Numbered from the stretch's first letter, positions 19,601 through 29,611 are shown. The stretch: DNA of 64,000 bases from Vombatus ursinus (GCF_900497805.2 NW_020954626.1:2592419-2656418); one strand, 5' to 3'. Numbers and translations are program-made. The notes: a model not told the origin generated them from the sequence alone.

Positions 19601-21087
19601 CACATTCACACACTGCATTGTATGCTAAGTGACTGAGTACCTTGCCAAGCCCAAATCATAGTGCTTTTTTCAACCAGTTGTCACTTCATAAAACTTAATT
19701 AAAATTGTGTTCCTGGATCCTGATTGCAGCCAGGTGGTGCAATGGATAGAGCTCTGGACTGAAATCAGAAAAGACTCATCTTCCTGAGTTCAAACCTGGC
19801 TTCAGACACTTACCAGCTGTGTGGCCCTCAGTTAACTCAGCTTCCTCATCTGTAAAATGAGCTGGAGAAGGAAATGGCAAACCACTCCAGTATCTTTGCC
19901 AAGAAAATGGGGTCACAAGAGGCAGACACAACTAACAACACCCAGCTAGTAAGTGTCTTAGTTTAGATGTGAACTCAGGTCTTCTAGCATTTGTATACTA
20001 CTTTAATATTTACAAAGCACTTCACAAATAATATCCCATTTGCTCCTGACAGCAACCCTGGGAGGTAAGTGCTATTATGATCCCCATTTTAAAGATAAGG
20101 AAATTGAAGCAAACAGAGGTTAAGTGACTTGCCCAGGGTCACATAACTACTAAGTGCTTGAGGCTGGATTTAAGCTCAGATCTTCCTTACTTAGGCTTGC
20201 TGCTTCACATATATGCCATTAGTGGACATGCCCAGACCATGTGCGAGGATGGGTCTGTACTGTGGCCAATTCTGATGACAGGACCAGTAAAGAAGACTGT
20301 GTCTCCACAGAAAATAAAAAAGAAAATAAAAGAAATACTGAGCCCATGCCCTGGCCAAATAGGGCCTGTCCTCAAGGAGTTTACATTTGATTTAGCAAAT
20401 GAATGAGATATGTTATGGAGTCTTAATAAAGGGCATATTTCAGCCAGAGTGACTTGACCACAATTGTGCTTCAGAATGTCACTGTTATCAGTTGGTCTCT
20501 CATGTAGCTCTGTCAGGATGATGGAAATATAACACATTTTCATTTCACTGGGGGTTCTCCCACTCTACATGAAAATACTGACTTTTCTTTAAAAAAAATT
20601 TTTTTTCAGATTTGAATTTGCAATGGAAACCTATGAAACACTGAAGATTGAAAATGCCTTGCACTTTGGTCGAAATTATCTCTTTGTAAACGCAAAGACA
20701 TACTTCAATTTTGCAGTTGATGAAAAGGGCCTTTGGATTATCTATGCTTCAAGTCTGGATGAGTCCAGTATCTTTGTGGCCCAGCTGGAGGAAAGCACCT
20801 TTTCGGTCCTCCAGTACATCAACACCACGTACCCCAAATCCAAAGCAGGCAACGCCTTTGTTGCCTGTGGCATCCTCTATGTCACAGACACCAAAGACAT
20901 GAAGATAACCTTTGCTTTTGATTTGTTACAGAGGAAGCAGATCAATGTGAGTTTTGACCTAAGAACTTCACAGTCTGTTCTTGCCATGTTAGCTTACAAT
21001 TTGAGAGATCAGCATCTATACACATGGGAAGATGGCTATTTAATGCTATATCCTGTTCAGTTTTTGTCAGCCATGGGAAACAAATGA
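9738..21087 (+). CDS. GLDN: GLDN (gliomedin), 3' part of the spliced gene
   Basis: Gliomedin is a type II membrane/secreted glycoprotein of Schwann cells that binds neurofascin-186 and NrCAM and clusters sodium channels at peripheral nodes of Ranvier (family knowledge). Three coding exons are visible: 9738-9893 and 13212-13349 (collagen-like Gly-X-Y) and 20610-21087 (C-terminal half of the olfactomedin domain, with stop). The N-terminal membrane anchor and first collagen exons lie before the window. About 120 codons covering the start of the olfactomedin domain are expected between the second and third exons but are not visible. The second exon ends in phase 1 and the last starts in phase 2, so the missing coding length must be 3n+1. 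A sequence gap at 14913-14922 is the likely reason. The identity rests on close agreement with remembered mammalian gliomedin and on the convergent neighbour DMXL2. Confidence 0.94.
10425..10625 (+). repeat. Marsupial tRNA-type SINE
   Basis: The head is degraded; landmarks are aaccctggacaagtcaccta, cagagttctaggaaactctc, and a tail ttccctgtatcaataaaatc then gcaggtcc. A second copy of the same family is at 18410-18600. Confidence 0.6.
10685..10860 (-). repeat. MIR remnant
   Basis: Reverse MIR: ccattttacagatgaagaaa, ccaaggtcacacaactacta, atttgaatccaggtccccta. Confidence 0.7.
10935..11175 (-). mobile_element. L2-type LINE 3' end, reverse
   Basis: Inverse L2 tail: caacaagcatttatttatta, tactttgtgccaggcactag, ctcaaggagctcagaatcta. 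It is cut by the MAR1 SINE that follows. Confidence 0.65.
11176..11420 (+). repeat. MAR1-type SINE
   Basis: tRNA-like head (gggcatccaggtggagcagt), core, and RTE-like tail (aaactactccagtatctttg, aaaagttggacacgactgaa). Confidence 0.85.
11978..12128 (+). repeat. Short marsupial tRNA-SINE with poly(A)
   Basis: gggcagataggtggcgcagt ... ggcaagtcacttaaccccaa ttgcc, then an A-run. It has low divergence, so it is among the younger repeats here. Confidence 0.9.
12190..12790. repeat. MIR-type SINEs around a (GAAGG)n microsatellite
   Basis: Forward SINE 12190-12395; start of another at 12396-12435 (tttgctagccatgtgacctt gggcag) that runs into a (GGAAGGAA)n-type repeat at 12433-12539; then a reverse MIR at 12540-12790 (gtaccagacactgtgctaag). 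Confidence 0.7.
12925..13115 (+). repeat. MIR/MON-type SINE next to the GLDN exon
   Basis: gaagcaggaagacctgggtt, gggctcagtttcctcaccta, and a tail ggatccttctaggtctacat. It ends about 100 bp before the 13212 acceptor. Confidence 0.65.
13212..13349 (+). CDS. GLDN: GLDN second collagen block and linker exon
   Basis: This exon of 138 nt (46 codons, phase 1 to phase 1) lies between acceptor 'tttctctctag' and donor 'acag|gtcatt'. Translation starts (G)[17 protein letters not shown] and continues as Pro-rich Gly-X-Y to GPPGS. It then becomes a basic linker (RKAKAQRQ) and NMFNSQCT. This matches the gliomedin segment between the collagen domain and the olfactomedin domain, including the MFN-QC motif. 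The Arg/Lys-rich linker is a plausible site for proteolytic release of the C-terminal domain. Gliomedin is known to be shed by furin and BMP1-type proteases, but I did not identify an exact site here. Minus-strand and other-frame translations of this GC-rich exon are shadows. Confidence 0.95.
13395..13560 (-). repeat. MIR remnant
   Basis: Reverse MIR: cccgttttgcagatgagaaa, gtgacttgcccaggcttgcc. Confidence 0.65.
14913..14922. other. Assembly gap (10 N) after a 12-G run
   Basis: Ten N follow a run of twelve G at 14901-14912, inside the GLDN intron between the second collagen exon and the last exon. A homopolymer beside a fixed-length N block suggests a placeholder gap of unknown true size. The expected GLDN exons for the first half of the olfactomedin domain are absent from both flanks, so they may lie in the missing sequence. 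Confidence 0.9.
15394..15522. repeat. (CAGA)n/(GA)n simple repeat
   Basis: Imperfect gacagagagagacaaagaca pattern; the open frames read across it are artefacts. Confidence 0.9.
15545..15880. repeat. Reverse MIR followed by an L2 3' end
   Basis: 15545-15775 is a reverse MIR (ttgcaaaatactttatatgc, ttcagaatgaggaaactgtg). 15828-15880 is a forward L2 terminus (cttggcacatagtagttaat, then attgattgattgattg). Confidence 0.6.
15940..16225 (-). repeat. L2 fragment and MIR remnant, reverse
   Basis: 15940-16115 resembles the inverse L2 region (caaatgatgcaaagaagtca agaaggatgagg). 16125-16225 is a reverse MIR (cagagctggaagggacctca, gataaggaaactgagcccca). Confidence 0.5.
16303..16333. repeat. (CT)n microsatellite
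   Basis: Perfect CT dinucleotide run. Confidence 0.95.
16602..16710. repeat. Compound microsatellite (TG)n-(TA)n-(GGAT)n-(GTTTT)n
   Basis: Four adjoining simple repeats in about 110 bp. Confidence 0.95.
16735..17085 (-). repeat. L2 3' end and MIR remnant, reverse
   Basis: 16735-16900: tttattaaatacctactgca, ttctcaaggagcgtccagtc. 16930-17085: ttttacagatgaggagcctg, cgtgacttgcccagggtctt. Confidence 0.6.
17215..17510. repeat. MIR-type SINEs, forward then reverse
   Basis: 17215-17325 forward (gagccctgggtttggagtca). 17326-17510 reverse (tcagagaattagagctgaaa, cctagatgaggaactgaact). Confidence 0.6.
17511..17716. mobile_element. Second hAT-like element with GTGTCAA ends
   Basis: It starts cagaggtgtcaacctctg and ends ggcc...gagtttgacac. 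The inverse ends share GTGTCAA and the interior is AT-rich, as in the copy at 1437-1811. The target duplication is unclear. Confidence 0.45.
18090..18360 (-). repeat. MIR, nearly full length, reverse
   Basis: From aatagcacctactatgtgct to gatccacgctactgccagct, including caaccctgggaggtaggtgc. Confidence 0.8.
18410..18600 (+). repeat. Marsupial tRNA-type SINE
   Basis: aggcagcaaggcatggttgc ... gacagacccagtagctgcgt, then a tail gggagtcccttcaccaatga aatcagaggtc, like the copy at 10425-10625. Confidence 0.65.
18615..18862 (-). repeat. MAR1-type SINE, reverse
   Basis: Inverse RTE-like tail (ttcagttgtgtccaattctt, ttaccatttccttctccagt) followed by the inverse core and head (ccattgagccgcctagctgc). Confidence 0.8.
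19050..19250 (+). repeat. MIR/MON-type SINE
   Basis: acctggatttggagtcagag, ttttcctcatctgtaaaagg, tcctttcagatctagagtga. Confidence 0.65.
19728..20215. repeat. MAR1 SINE (+) followed by a reverse MIR
   Basis: 19728-19945: ccaggtggtgcaatggatag ... accactccagtatctttgcc. 19985-20215: tttacaaagcacttcacaaa, aagtgacttgcccagggtca. Confidence 0.75.
20610..21087 (+). CDS. GLDN: GLDN last exon, C-terminal half of the olfactomedin domain
   Basis: The acceptor is a pyrimidine run ending 'ttttttcag'. The first base completes an Arg codon (phase 2), then [20 protein letters not shown] follows and runs 158 codons to TGA at 21085-21087. Olfactomedin-domain landmarks are present: the strand motif [14 protein letters not shown] (the Asp in AVDE belongs to the usual calcium site of the propeller), [37 protein letters not shown], and a final [17 protein letters not shown]. 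Two possible N-glycosylation sites are NTT and NVS. The exon ends the five-bladed propeller that binds neurofascin-186/NrCAM. The Cys in VACGILY is the residue usual in other olfactomedin domains; I remember Arg there in human gliomedin. Confidence 0.96.
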
Positions 21088-21214
21088 TGGTTCTTTCAGA
21101 ATAGTCCAGGATCTCTTTGTCCCTCAGTATATTTTAACCTCAATATGGAATATTTCCATCCCAACCTAAAATGGGTCATTTAGGGTAGCTGGGTGAATAG
21201 AAAATAATCCAGGG

Positions 21215-21295
21215 ATATATACATATATGTATATGTATAACAAAAAATCCAGCAATATATATATATATATATATACATATACATAGTAAGAGTTT
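21215..21295. repeat. (TA)n-rich microsatellite
   Basis: Imperfect TATATACATATATG runs. Confidence 0.85.
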
Positions 21296-21305
21296 CATAA
21301 TTACT

Positions 21306-21430
21306 TGTTGATTGATTGATTTCCCAAATAATTATAGTTTATATAGAGATCTCTATATTTGTATAGAGATCTCTCACTCTTTATATATTAGCTACAATGT
21401 TTTGTTGATAGGGAAATCAATCAATCAACA
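21306..21430. repeat. Perfect 20-bp inverted repeat around an 85-bp loop
   Basis: TGTTGATTGATTGATTTCCC at 21306-21325 is exactly inverted at 21411-21430. The right arm begins a reverse L2 3' end (21415-21540) and the left resembles a forward L2 terminus, so it may be two LINE tails meeting tail to tail. The loop also holds two tatagagatctct repeats. Confidence 0.85.
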
Positions 21431-21559
21431 GGCAATTATTAAACTCTTGCTATGTGCCAAGTACTATAAACCTTAGGGACACAAGGACAAAAGTGGAAGT
21501 GCCTGTCCTCAAGGAGATTATATTCTATTTAGCAAATGAATCAATCTCCTTTAAAATTT

Positions 21560-21755
21560 GATTCCTTAGTGGTGAAACATTGGACTAAGTCAAAAGACCA
21601 AGATCATAGTCCCAGGTCTGACTCTTAACTATCTCTGTGATCTTAGACAGATTACTTCACCATTTTGACCCTCAGTTTCCTCATCTTATCCACTGAGGAG
21701 GTTGGACTAGGTGGTTTCTGTATAGGGTCCCTTCCAAGCTATGATAATCTATGAT
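21560..21755 (+). repeat. MIR/MON-type SINE
   Basis: cccaggtctgactcttaact, ggaggttggactaggtggtt, cccttccaagctatgataat. Confidence 0.6.
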
Positions 21756-23319
21756 TTTCAACTCCCTGGATGAAGATGGTATTGATAATGACAAGGATTG
21801 CTCCCCAGTTTTGCCATGAATTTGCCAAATTACATGTGAAATAATTGAAATTTATTAAAATTTCCCATGAATTAATGAAATTGATTGCTTGAGTAATGAA
21901 TTTACAAGTACCTGGTTAGGTATTGGTTACCTTTGGAAGTTGACTTAATTCTTGGAGGTTGCTAACGTCTATCTTGGAGCTGATTTAGTATTCTACATGG
22001 AATTTGTGCAGGTGGGGGAGAAACTAAGTCAGCTGTACTTTTCTGTCATGCTTAATTTACTCAGCACCATGAATAGCAGAAACCCAGAAGAATTGATATT
22101 TGCTCCTTGTTCAGCAGTCAATTCAGCAGACAGTTGTTTCTAGGTTTCTACTGATTTGGGGATCCTGTATGTTTGTGGTAGTGAATCATTATGACTAAGG
22201 CCTTGGGTCATTCAGCTCTGTAGTCATCTTGATAGGTCTCAGAATTTCTAAAATGGGACCCTAGTGGGCTGAAATCTGGTTCAATGTACACATGAAGGCA
22301 CTTCTGTACCCATCAGGGAAAAGGTATTCTGTATTCTGAGTAAGCCTGATACTCTGACTTATTAATCAGCCTGAGATTTTGTAAACCTAAGGAGGGGAGC
22401 CCTCAGAAGGTTTTGTGGTATAATTTTTTGGTGTTTTTTTTTGGGGGGGGGCGCTTAGAGGGAGATAAGGGAGAAAGTAGGATAGGTAAAAAAGTGTTTG
22501 CCTTACCCTACAACAAGAGTAGTCACTGGAGGTGGCTTTCTCACTTTTTCAACTTGGGAAGATATAGTGCTGCCCTACAAAGATGGGAAAAAATAATTAG
22601 CCTAAAAAGCATTGCCATTATCTCTATTTTCTGCTACTCAGATAGACATTCTCTAGATTTGTACTGTAATATACCCAAAAGAGAGGAAAAAGATGACTTC
22701 AAATCAACATAATTTCTTTATATTTCTTGGCATAGAGACATCTGGAAATCATTTGTTCCAACATTCTGGTCAGGCCTCAAGCTCTAAATGATTGGAATAC
22801 CCTACCGTTTAGGTGGCTTAAAGCTAGCTAGCTATGTCATGCTCCTTTGCCTAGACTCAACATCCAAGCAACCAGTTGATTTTCTGAAAAAGCCGGTCAG
22901 ATTAGTTACAAGTGATGCTATGTTGATAGAACATTCAGTTGGATTGGCTGATTTTTTTTTCACTTTACAATCAGTTGTGTTGATGTCATGTAGACACAGC
23001 TCAAAGTCATTCTTTCCAGCAGCATATTGTGTAACCTTGAACAATACTGTCCTGTGTCCAAGGTCACACTGTATCTAGTATTTAAATTTTCGTATCATGG
23101 CATTTTTTCTCTGTCTCATTTCTAGTTAATACTGGTGTTATTTTAAAATATTTTAAGAGATTCTTTGCTGTTGAAATTCTTATATGGAAACATGAATCTT
23201 GTATGTCAATGGACAGTTATTTCTGTTTTAATACAGATGACATATGAATCAATGAACTTCAATGAAGACAAATTGAGTTCTAAAAAAAAAAAAGGCACCA
23301 GATTCTATTTCTCAAACAT

Positions 23320-23700
23320 GAATGATCTTCCAACCCAACAAGCACTTAGCTTATTAAGTACTTGCTATATGTAAGTCACTATCCTAGGCAATGGAAATGA
23401 ATGACCCAACATAAAACCCATTCTTATCCTCAAGGGGTTTGTGTTCTACTGGGGCTTAAATAAAACACATATGCAAATAATGTTGTTATATGATAATTTG
23501 AGGTAAAGGGAAAAACCACAATGAGGCTTCCAGTAGAGACTTCCAACATGTGAACTGAGTCTTGAAAGTAATAGGGTTCTAAGAAACAGATTGAGAAAGG
23601 TGTGCACTATAAGCATGAGAAGGTAGAAAATGTTCAGGGAACAATAGGACAGTACTGTCCCCTTAGCTGTGGATAAAGTATCTGCATTCCTTTCTGTACA
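23320..23700 (-). mobile_element. L2-type LINE fragment, reverse
   Basis: ttattaagtacttgctatat, tcctcaaggggtttgtgttc, then gaactgagtcttgaaag and aatgttcagggaaca-like inverse L2 landmarks. Confidence 0.5.
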
Positions 23701-24514
23701 TTTCATCACTTTGAGACAAGAGTTTTGTTGACTCAGCTTACCAATGATACCTTTTCTCCCTTTGTGACAAAGTAATAGGAGGTCAATTGAGTCTGACCAT
23801 GGCTGAAAAGTAAAAGTAGGTCATTTTATAATCTGGTTGACTAAGAAAGCTCATGTTTTCACACATTGGGGGAAAAAATGATTATATTCTTGTTTTCCTG
23901 CATTGGCTATAAATCCTTAGGTTTCCTATTAAGAAAAAAAAAAAGAAATAAGCAGTCTAATTTTGAAAATTCTAGAAAGAACTTTAGTACTGTTTTAAAT
24001 GATTTCCATCATTCCAACCTTTTCTGTGGTCCTCTTTGGAAGCCCAGGGAAGTCTATGGATGCCTTCTTAAAATAGTGTTTTAAATGCATTTTAAAAAAA
24101 AATACCTAATATTACAAAGAAAACTAGTCATACTGAATTGCAGTTATTAAAATATTTTTTAAAAACAAGTTCACAGATACATACCCCTTAAAAACTCTTG
24201 GCTTAGAGATCTGATTAGCTTTTAGACACATCTGAAACTTTTTAGTTTCTTGGAACTGTAGAACCAAACCAAAGAATTTCCTAGCACTGGATTAATCTAA
24301 AGCAGATAGTGTCACATTTAAAAATAAATAAAACATTCCCTCAACACCTAAAACTTATACCAGGTTGAATCTTCAAAAGCCACTTCTCTTTATACATGAA
24401 AAGCCTCCTACTCCTACTCAAGACAGGTGGCTCTGCTATCTACTTATCCACTGAGTACCAGGTGGTTGTAGCTACAAAGAGTTTCTGGGCCCAAACAGCT
24501 CATGGAGAAGGTTT

Positions 24515-24518
<4 letters not shown>

Positions 24519-24581
<63 letters not shown>

Positions 24582-24598
24582 TATATATATATACCACA
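24519..24598. repeat. (CA)n microsatellite with (TA)n end
   Basis: About 31 CA units followed by ttatatatatata. Confidence 0.95.
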
Positions 24599-25094
24599 AC
24601 CACCTGCAGGTTTTTGACCTTCATAAAAAATGTCTGGGGAGGGTTGGCCATCCAGGAACTAAGGCTGCAAGTGAGACAAGCTGATTCCTCAAGAGTTAGT
24701 TGTCATTTTGCTATCATTTTCTGGGTTAACTTCACTAAGTCTATTTTGGCCGTATCTCTGTGATGACAAAATGTCCAAGTGAAAAGTGATTGATGGGATT
24801 CTCACTTCTCAGCCAGATGTCTCGCTCCAATATATCATGCAAAGCCATAGACGTCTATCTGTGATCAAGGATTATGTGTAACAAGACGAGTGATGGTAAA
24901 TGGGTTGTTTTGGCTGTATTTCATGTTAACATTAATCAAATCACTTAATGAAATGCTAATGGATGGGCGCAGCCTTATTTTAAAGTGAGTATTTGTTGTT
25001 TTTGCCTTTTGACCTTTTAACACATAACTTTCAAAAGAAAGAAGCTCATTTCCTACCACGGTGTTTTGGGTACAATGTAAGTTCATTGTTCTTC

Positions 25095-26325
25095 ATCAGA
25101 CCCTCAATTTAGAGGTTTTCCAGTCCAGTGCCCTCATTTTACAGATGAGGCAGCTGAGGCCCAGAAAGGTGAAGACTTGCCAGGTTAACACAACTGGGAA
25201 TTGCCTGAGGTAGTATTTGAACCCACGTCCTCCTGACTCCCCATCCTATCCACTACACCATAGTGGCTCTAAGGGAGTCCATAAGAACTACTATATCCCT
25301 TCCAACAGTGAGAAATCTTTGTTACATAAAGTGTGTTTCCTGTGACCCCAAAGGACAAAAACACAAACTCTGTAGATGACTGTGTCTACCCAGTATAAAA
25401 TGAAGGGGAAAGCTGGTAATCAGTCAGCATAAACAGCTACCCTTTTGGCCACCAGATTACTCTATCTGACTAATTGTTACCTATTTGATTGATTTCATTG
25501 GGATGATAAAATCAAAGACTTCGACTTGGAAGAGACCCTTAGAAGTCACATAGTCCAACCATTTCATTTTACAGATGAGGAAACTGAGGGCAAGAGAGGG
25601 TGTGGCTCACCCAAGGTAACAGGTAATAAGTAGCAGAAAGTTAATTGGATCATAGAGATGATTGAAACAACTGGTCTCCTCACCACAAAAACAAAACAAA
25701 ACAAACAAAAAAACTGTCTCTCTGCCTGTCCAAGGCATTTAAAGGGGCACCAAGGATGAAGAAACAAAATTAAGAAAATGGTCCCATAGAAATGCATCTA
25801 CTATATCTCTCCCCCACTATCCCACCTGACAAATTCCTTACTAAGCCATAATCAAGCCCTGCTAATGTCATTTGTATTTATAGTATTTTAAAATATCAAA
25901 GAAAATGTGTCAAAGAAAGCAAATGGATGGAACTGATGATCCTTTGGTTAAGTTTGACCATTGCCATATTACTCATCCCACTGTTTATTTTAAGAATATT
26001 CAACATCACTACAGAGAAAAAACAATCTGCTAAGACCTTCCTCCAGGATAGGAACAATTTAATAACAGGTGGGTGAAATCCAAAAGTGACAGCATTGGTT
26101 TCCAAAAACCAGTTTGCCTAGAGTCTCCTTGGTGTAGTAACCTACTTGTCTTTGAATTTTGGCCACATTCTAATGTTTCCTCCTTAGACTATGAACTCTG
26201 AATCACAGAACTGAAAAACCTAGTCCAATTCAATCTTACAGATGAGGAAACTAAGGTCTAAGTGAAGTGACTTGGACAAGGGCAAACTAGAACTCAGGTC
26301 TCCTAATTTCCAGCTTCCTTCAACC
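25095..26325 (-). repeat. Three reverse MIR remnants (25095-25265, 25515-25640, 26190-26325)
   Basis: Each contains the inverse core: acagatgaggcagctgaggc; acagatgaggaaactgaggg; acagatgaggaaactaaggt. The DNA between them is unassigned. Confidence 0.65.
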
Positions 26326-26904
26326 ATACCCCCCTACTTCGCATAAGTTTCATCTTTTACCACCAACCTCCTCCATCTGGGTGCAACCTCATAAATGGGA
26401 AGTCTTCACTTAAGAAGAGAGCAAAAAGGAAATTCTGGTAAAATCAAGAAGTCTTCCTCCAAGTAACTAGTAATTATTAGCAGGCAGGGAGATTTAGGAG
26501 ACAAATCCTGAACTCTGAAGCTCCCTTCTCACCTACAGCAGCATATGTTAAGCAATTTGCAATCCTGTTTATTATCCATTTGGCTTAAATTCAGTTCAAT
26601 CAATGAAAGGTGCCCATATGAATTGAAAATGTGCCATTTAAGAACCTGTGGCCTCATCAACAGAATTAGCTCACTAATGGTATCAATAATAAGAGAAATG
26701 AATTGAATATATAGGTGCCTCCTTCTCTGTTACTTTTAAAGTGTTTGACAGGGTTCCTGTTGTAGCAAACACGTTTAAAAAGAATCATTCTTCATTATTA
26801 TTTTCATGTCTCTGTGGATTTCCTAAAAACAACGATTTGTCGATCCAGTCAAGTAAATTGTAGAGACCAAATAATTTTGTACATTAAGATCTGATAAACT
26901 CATC

Positions 26905-27010
26905 TCTTTGATCTTAAACTCCTTGTGATCATGTCTTACCCATATTTATATTTCCTATACAACTTAGCATAGAGCACTACCCATGGTTGGAAATACATAA
27001 ATATTTACTG
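26905..27010 (+). mobile_element. L2/L3 3' terminus
   Basis: ttaaactccttgtgatcatg, gcatagagcactacccatgg, then aatatttactgaatcaa. Confidence 0.5.
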
Positions 27011-27237
27011 AATCAATATTTAACAGTACATAAGAAAATATTTGATAATACACTTCTTGAGAGGTACAGCAATAAGCAATAATTATCCTTTAAGTCCTTT
27101 CAATACTTCCTACACAAACATCCCAACCACCAGGTTGTTTTGGTAAATGTTTAACAACCAGCTCTCCAGAGGGAAAAAAGTGCTCACAATACACTTGTTT
27201 AGTCTGCATTTTTAACATTTTCTCCATCACTTTCTGA

Positions 27238-27483
27238 GGGTAGCTAGGTTGCACAGTAGATAAAGTACCAGATCCGGAGTCAGGAAGCCTCATCTTCCTG
27301 AGTTCAAATCTGGCCTCAGACATTTACTAGCTCTGTGACCCTGGACAAGTCACTTAACCCTATTTGCCTCAGTTTCCTCATCTGTAAAATGAGCTGGAGA
27401 AGGAAATGGCAAACCACTCTAGTATCTTTGCCAGGAAAAACCCCAAAGGGACTCACAAAGGGTAGGACTTGACTGAACAACAA
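27238..27483 (+). repeat. MAR1 SINE with perfect 14-bp target duplication
   Basis: ggtagctaggttgcacagta ... aaaccactctagtatctttg ... ctgaacaacaa. Flanks ccatcactttctga are identical at 27224-27237 and 27484-27497. Confidence 0.9.
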
Positions 27484-27649
27484 CCATCACTTTCTGAAGT
27501 CTACACAATCAACAAAAATCAAGACCAATTTGTCATTTCCCAGATGTATACACTAAATTACAGTTATTACACTGAAGCTTCCAACACATCCCTGCAACCA
27601 CCTAAATAAAACAGCCTTTTAACACCGCACTGAAACACACCATCTCCTT

Positions 27650-27770
27650 CATTAGATTGGGAGGTCTTAAGAGTAGGTATTGTCTTATTTCCTTTCTTTG
27701 TATCTCTCCTGGGCTAAGTAGAGTCCATAGCAGGGAAGGTGTTCCATGAATGCTTTCCAACTGACTGACC
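27650..27770 (+). mobile_element. L2/L3 3' terminus
   Basis: tagattgggaggtcttaaga, tttgtatctctcctgggcta, ttccatgaatgctttcc. Confidence 0.5.
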
Positions 27771-27939
27771 ATCAGTTGAAAAAATTCAAGACAGAAGAGG
27801 AAAGGGTGAGGGTGGTATATATACTTCCCTTCTTCTCAACTAGATTCATAATACTTCTTAGTGATCTAGTAGAATTGCCTCACCAAAGCTGCTCCATCTC
27901 TTAGGTCCTACAGACTGAGAATTTGACTATTAGCAATGT

Positions 27940-29010
27940 GTTCACTTAAAAATTTTTATTGATATCTTATGTCCTTACATGCATTCATTCATTTCTGACT
28001 ATATCTCTCCCTCACCCTTACAACAAATAATAAAAAATGTTCAGAACTAAGCAACTCATCAAGAATCTGACAGTAATGTTCCACACTCAAGTCTCTCACC
28101 TCTGCAATGGGAAGGAGGTATATTTTCTCATCTCTTCTCAGGGGCCAAGATTAATCATTATAATTACATTGTATTCAGTTTCACTTCTCCCCATCTATTT
28201 CATTTTTGTAGTCAGTATGTATGTATAGTTTCCCAGGTTACTTAATTCACTCTGTATCAATTCAGGTGACATCCCATGCTTTTTTTAATTCTTCCTAATC
28301 ATTGTTTTTGAAGATGCCATACATCATTTAGGTATCAGAATTTGTTTAGCCATTCCCAGTCATTAGGCATTTACTTTGTTTCCAGTTCTCGGTCACCACA
28401 AAAAGTGTCATTATCAATACTTTGGTGGCTAGGGATCTGTAATTTCATTTGCATAGGGAACTCCTAGATAAGGATATGCCTTTCTCTATAACTCATAGTC
28501 TTAATGAGTTGCCTGGGGCACTGAAAGAATAAGTGATTTATAAGGTCAACACAGCCTAGTCTAGCTGGCTTTGAGGTCAAATCTCTATCGACTATACCTT
28601 ATTGCCTTTCTGCTTTGCTATTTTTGACTTCCTTGGAGTATATGCACAAAGATATGTGTCAAAGGGCATGGACATTTTAGCTTCTTAATCCCAAAATTAT
28701 TTCCAGAATGGTTGAACCAATCCGATAATCCCTCCAATATTTACTATTCCCATTTTTTTTGGTGGTCATTGTCTATTTACTGGGTGTGAGATGAAACCTC
28801 AGAATTGTTCTGGTTTGCATTTGTCTCGTGACTGATGATCTGAAACAATCTTTTATGTGGTTGGTCATAGTTTCACAATATTTTTGAGAACTGTTTGCTC
28901 ATTCTTTGACTACTTTTGTATTGGGAAACAGTTCTTGGTCTTATATATTTGTTAGTTCCCTATATATTTTAGGTATCAGATTCTCATCAGAGATAAAAGT
29001 ATCCTCTCCG
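27940..29010 (-). mobile_element. Old L1 3' part, reverse, with a MIR insertion
   Basis: Inverse L1 landmarks are present: ttgtttagccattcccagtc, tttccagttctcggtcacca, ccctccaatatttactattc, tagttccctatatattttag. A reverse MIR remnant interrupts it at about 28495-28605. It is much more diverged than the copy at 37240-38408. Confidence 0.65.
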
Positions 29011-29611
29011 TATTCGTTTTAACAAAACTTTAGCCTAACAAAGAGTTTGGAGTTCCTTCATTGTTTGATTCTCCCCAAACTCAGGGATGTGTCACAGGGG
29101 GAGATCTTTTTCTATATTCAATTCTGTATCAAATTGGCAAGGGCTAGATGCACTCCACAATTTGGGTTTGATAGCTTAAGTGGACTACTAATTCTTTTGA
29201 TCACCATTAAAAGTCTACATCCACCCAAATTTTAATGATATCCAGCAGTTTTAAAACTGCTTTTCCTTACTGGTTAAAATACTTGAGCTGAGCCAGCAGA
29301 TTCAGGATGTTATCTTAGATGTACCTTGTCTTCTTAATATCCTTGGACTCAAGACTTAACTAGAGTAAACATGAGGCATATAAAAGGATCTCCTGAGGAA
29401 GCTTTAGGCTAGATAAATCCTGACCCAAATCCGGCTCCCCTTTAAAGGGCCACAAGATGAGCCCAATAAGGGAAATCAGAGCAAACCTGCAGGGGTTCTC
29501 ACTGAAATCTTGGTGTCATGTTGTTTCCCAAGCAGAGGTATGGGATATGGCAGCTCTTCTGATGTTGACTGTGGTTCAACTGAAGTAAAATAAATAAATA
29601 AGCCCCTCATT

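Larger units (their letters stand above)
13350..20609 (+). other. GLDN intron region before the last exon; expected exons not found
   Basis: I scanned both strands for gliomedin olfactomedin motifs (FGTWIRES, DRIWVTEHF, HGCGHVVYN) and found none outside the gap. 13561-14912 and 14923-15393 show no repeat I recognise; the rest is mostly SINE/MIR/L2 listed separately. Confidence 0.6.

Noticed and set aside
23459-23464. AATAAA as the GLDN poly(A) signal
   Set aside because: It lies inside an L2-type repeat with no supporting downstream element; the GLDN 3' end is left unresolved.
24502-24684. Poly-Thr/His frame
   Set aside because: Translation of the (CA)n microsatellite.
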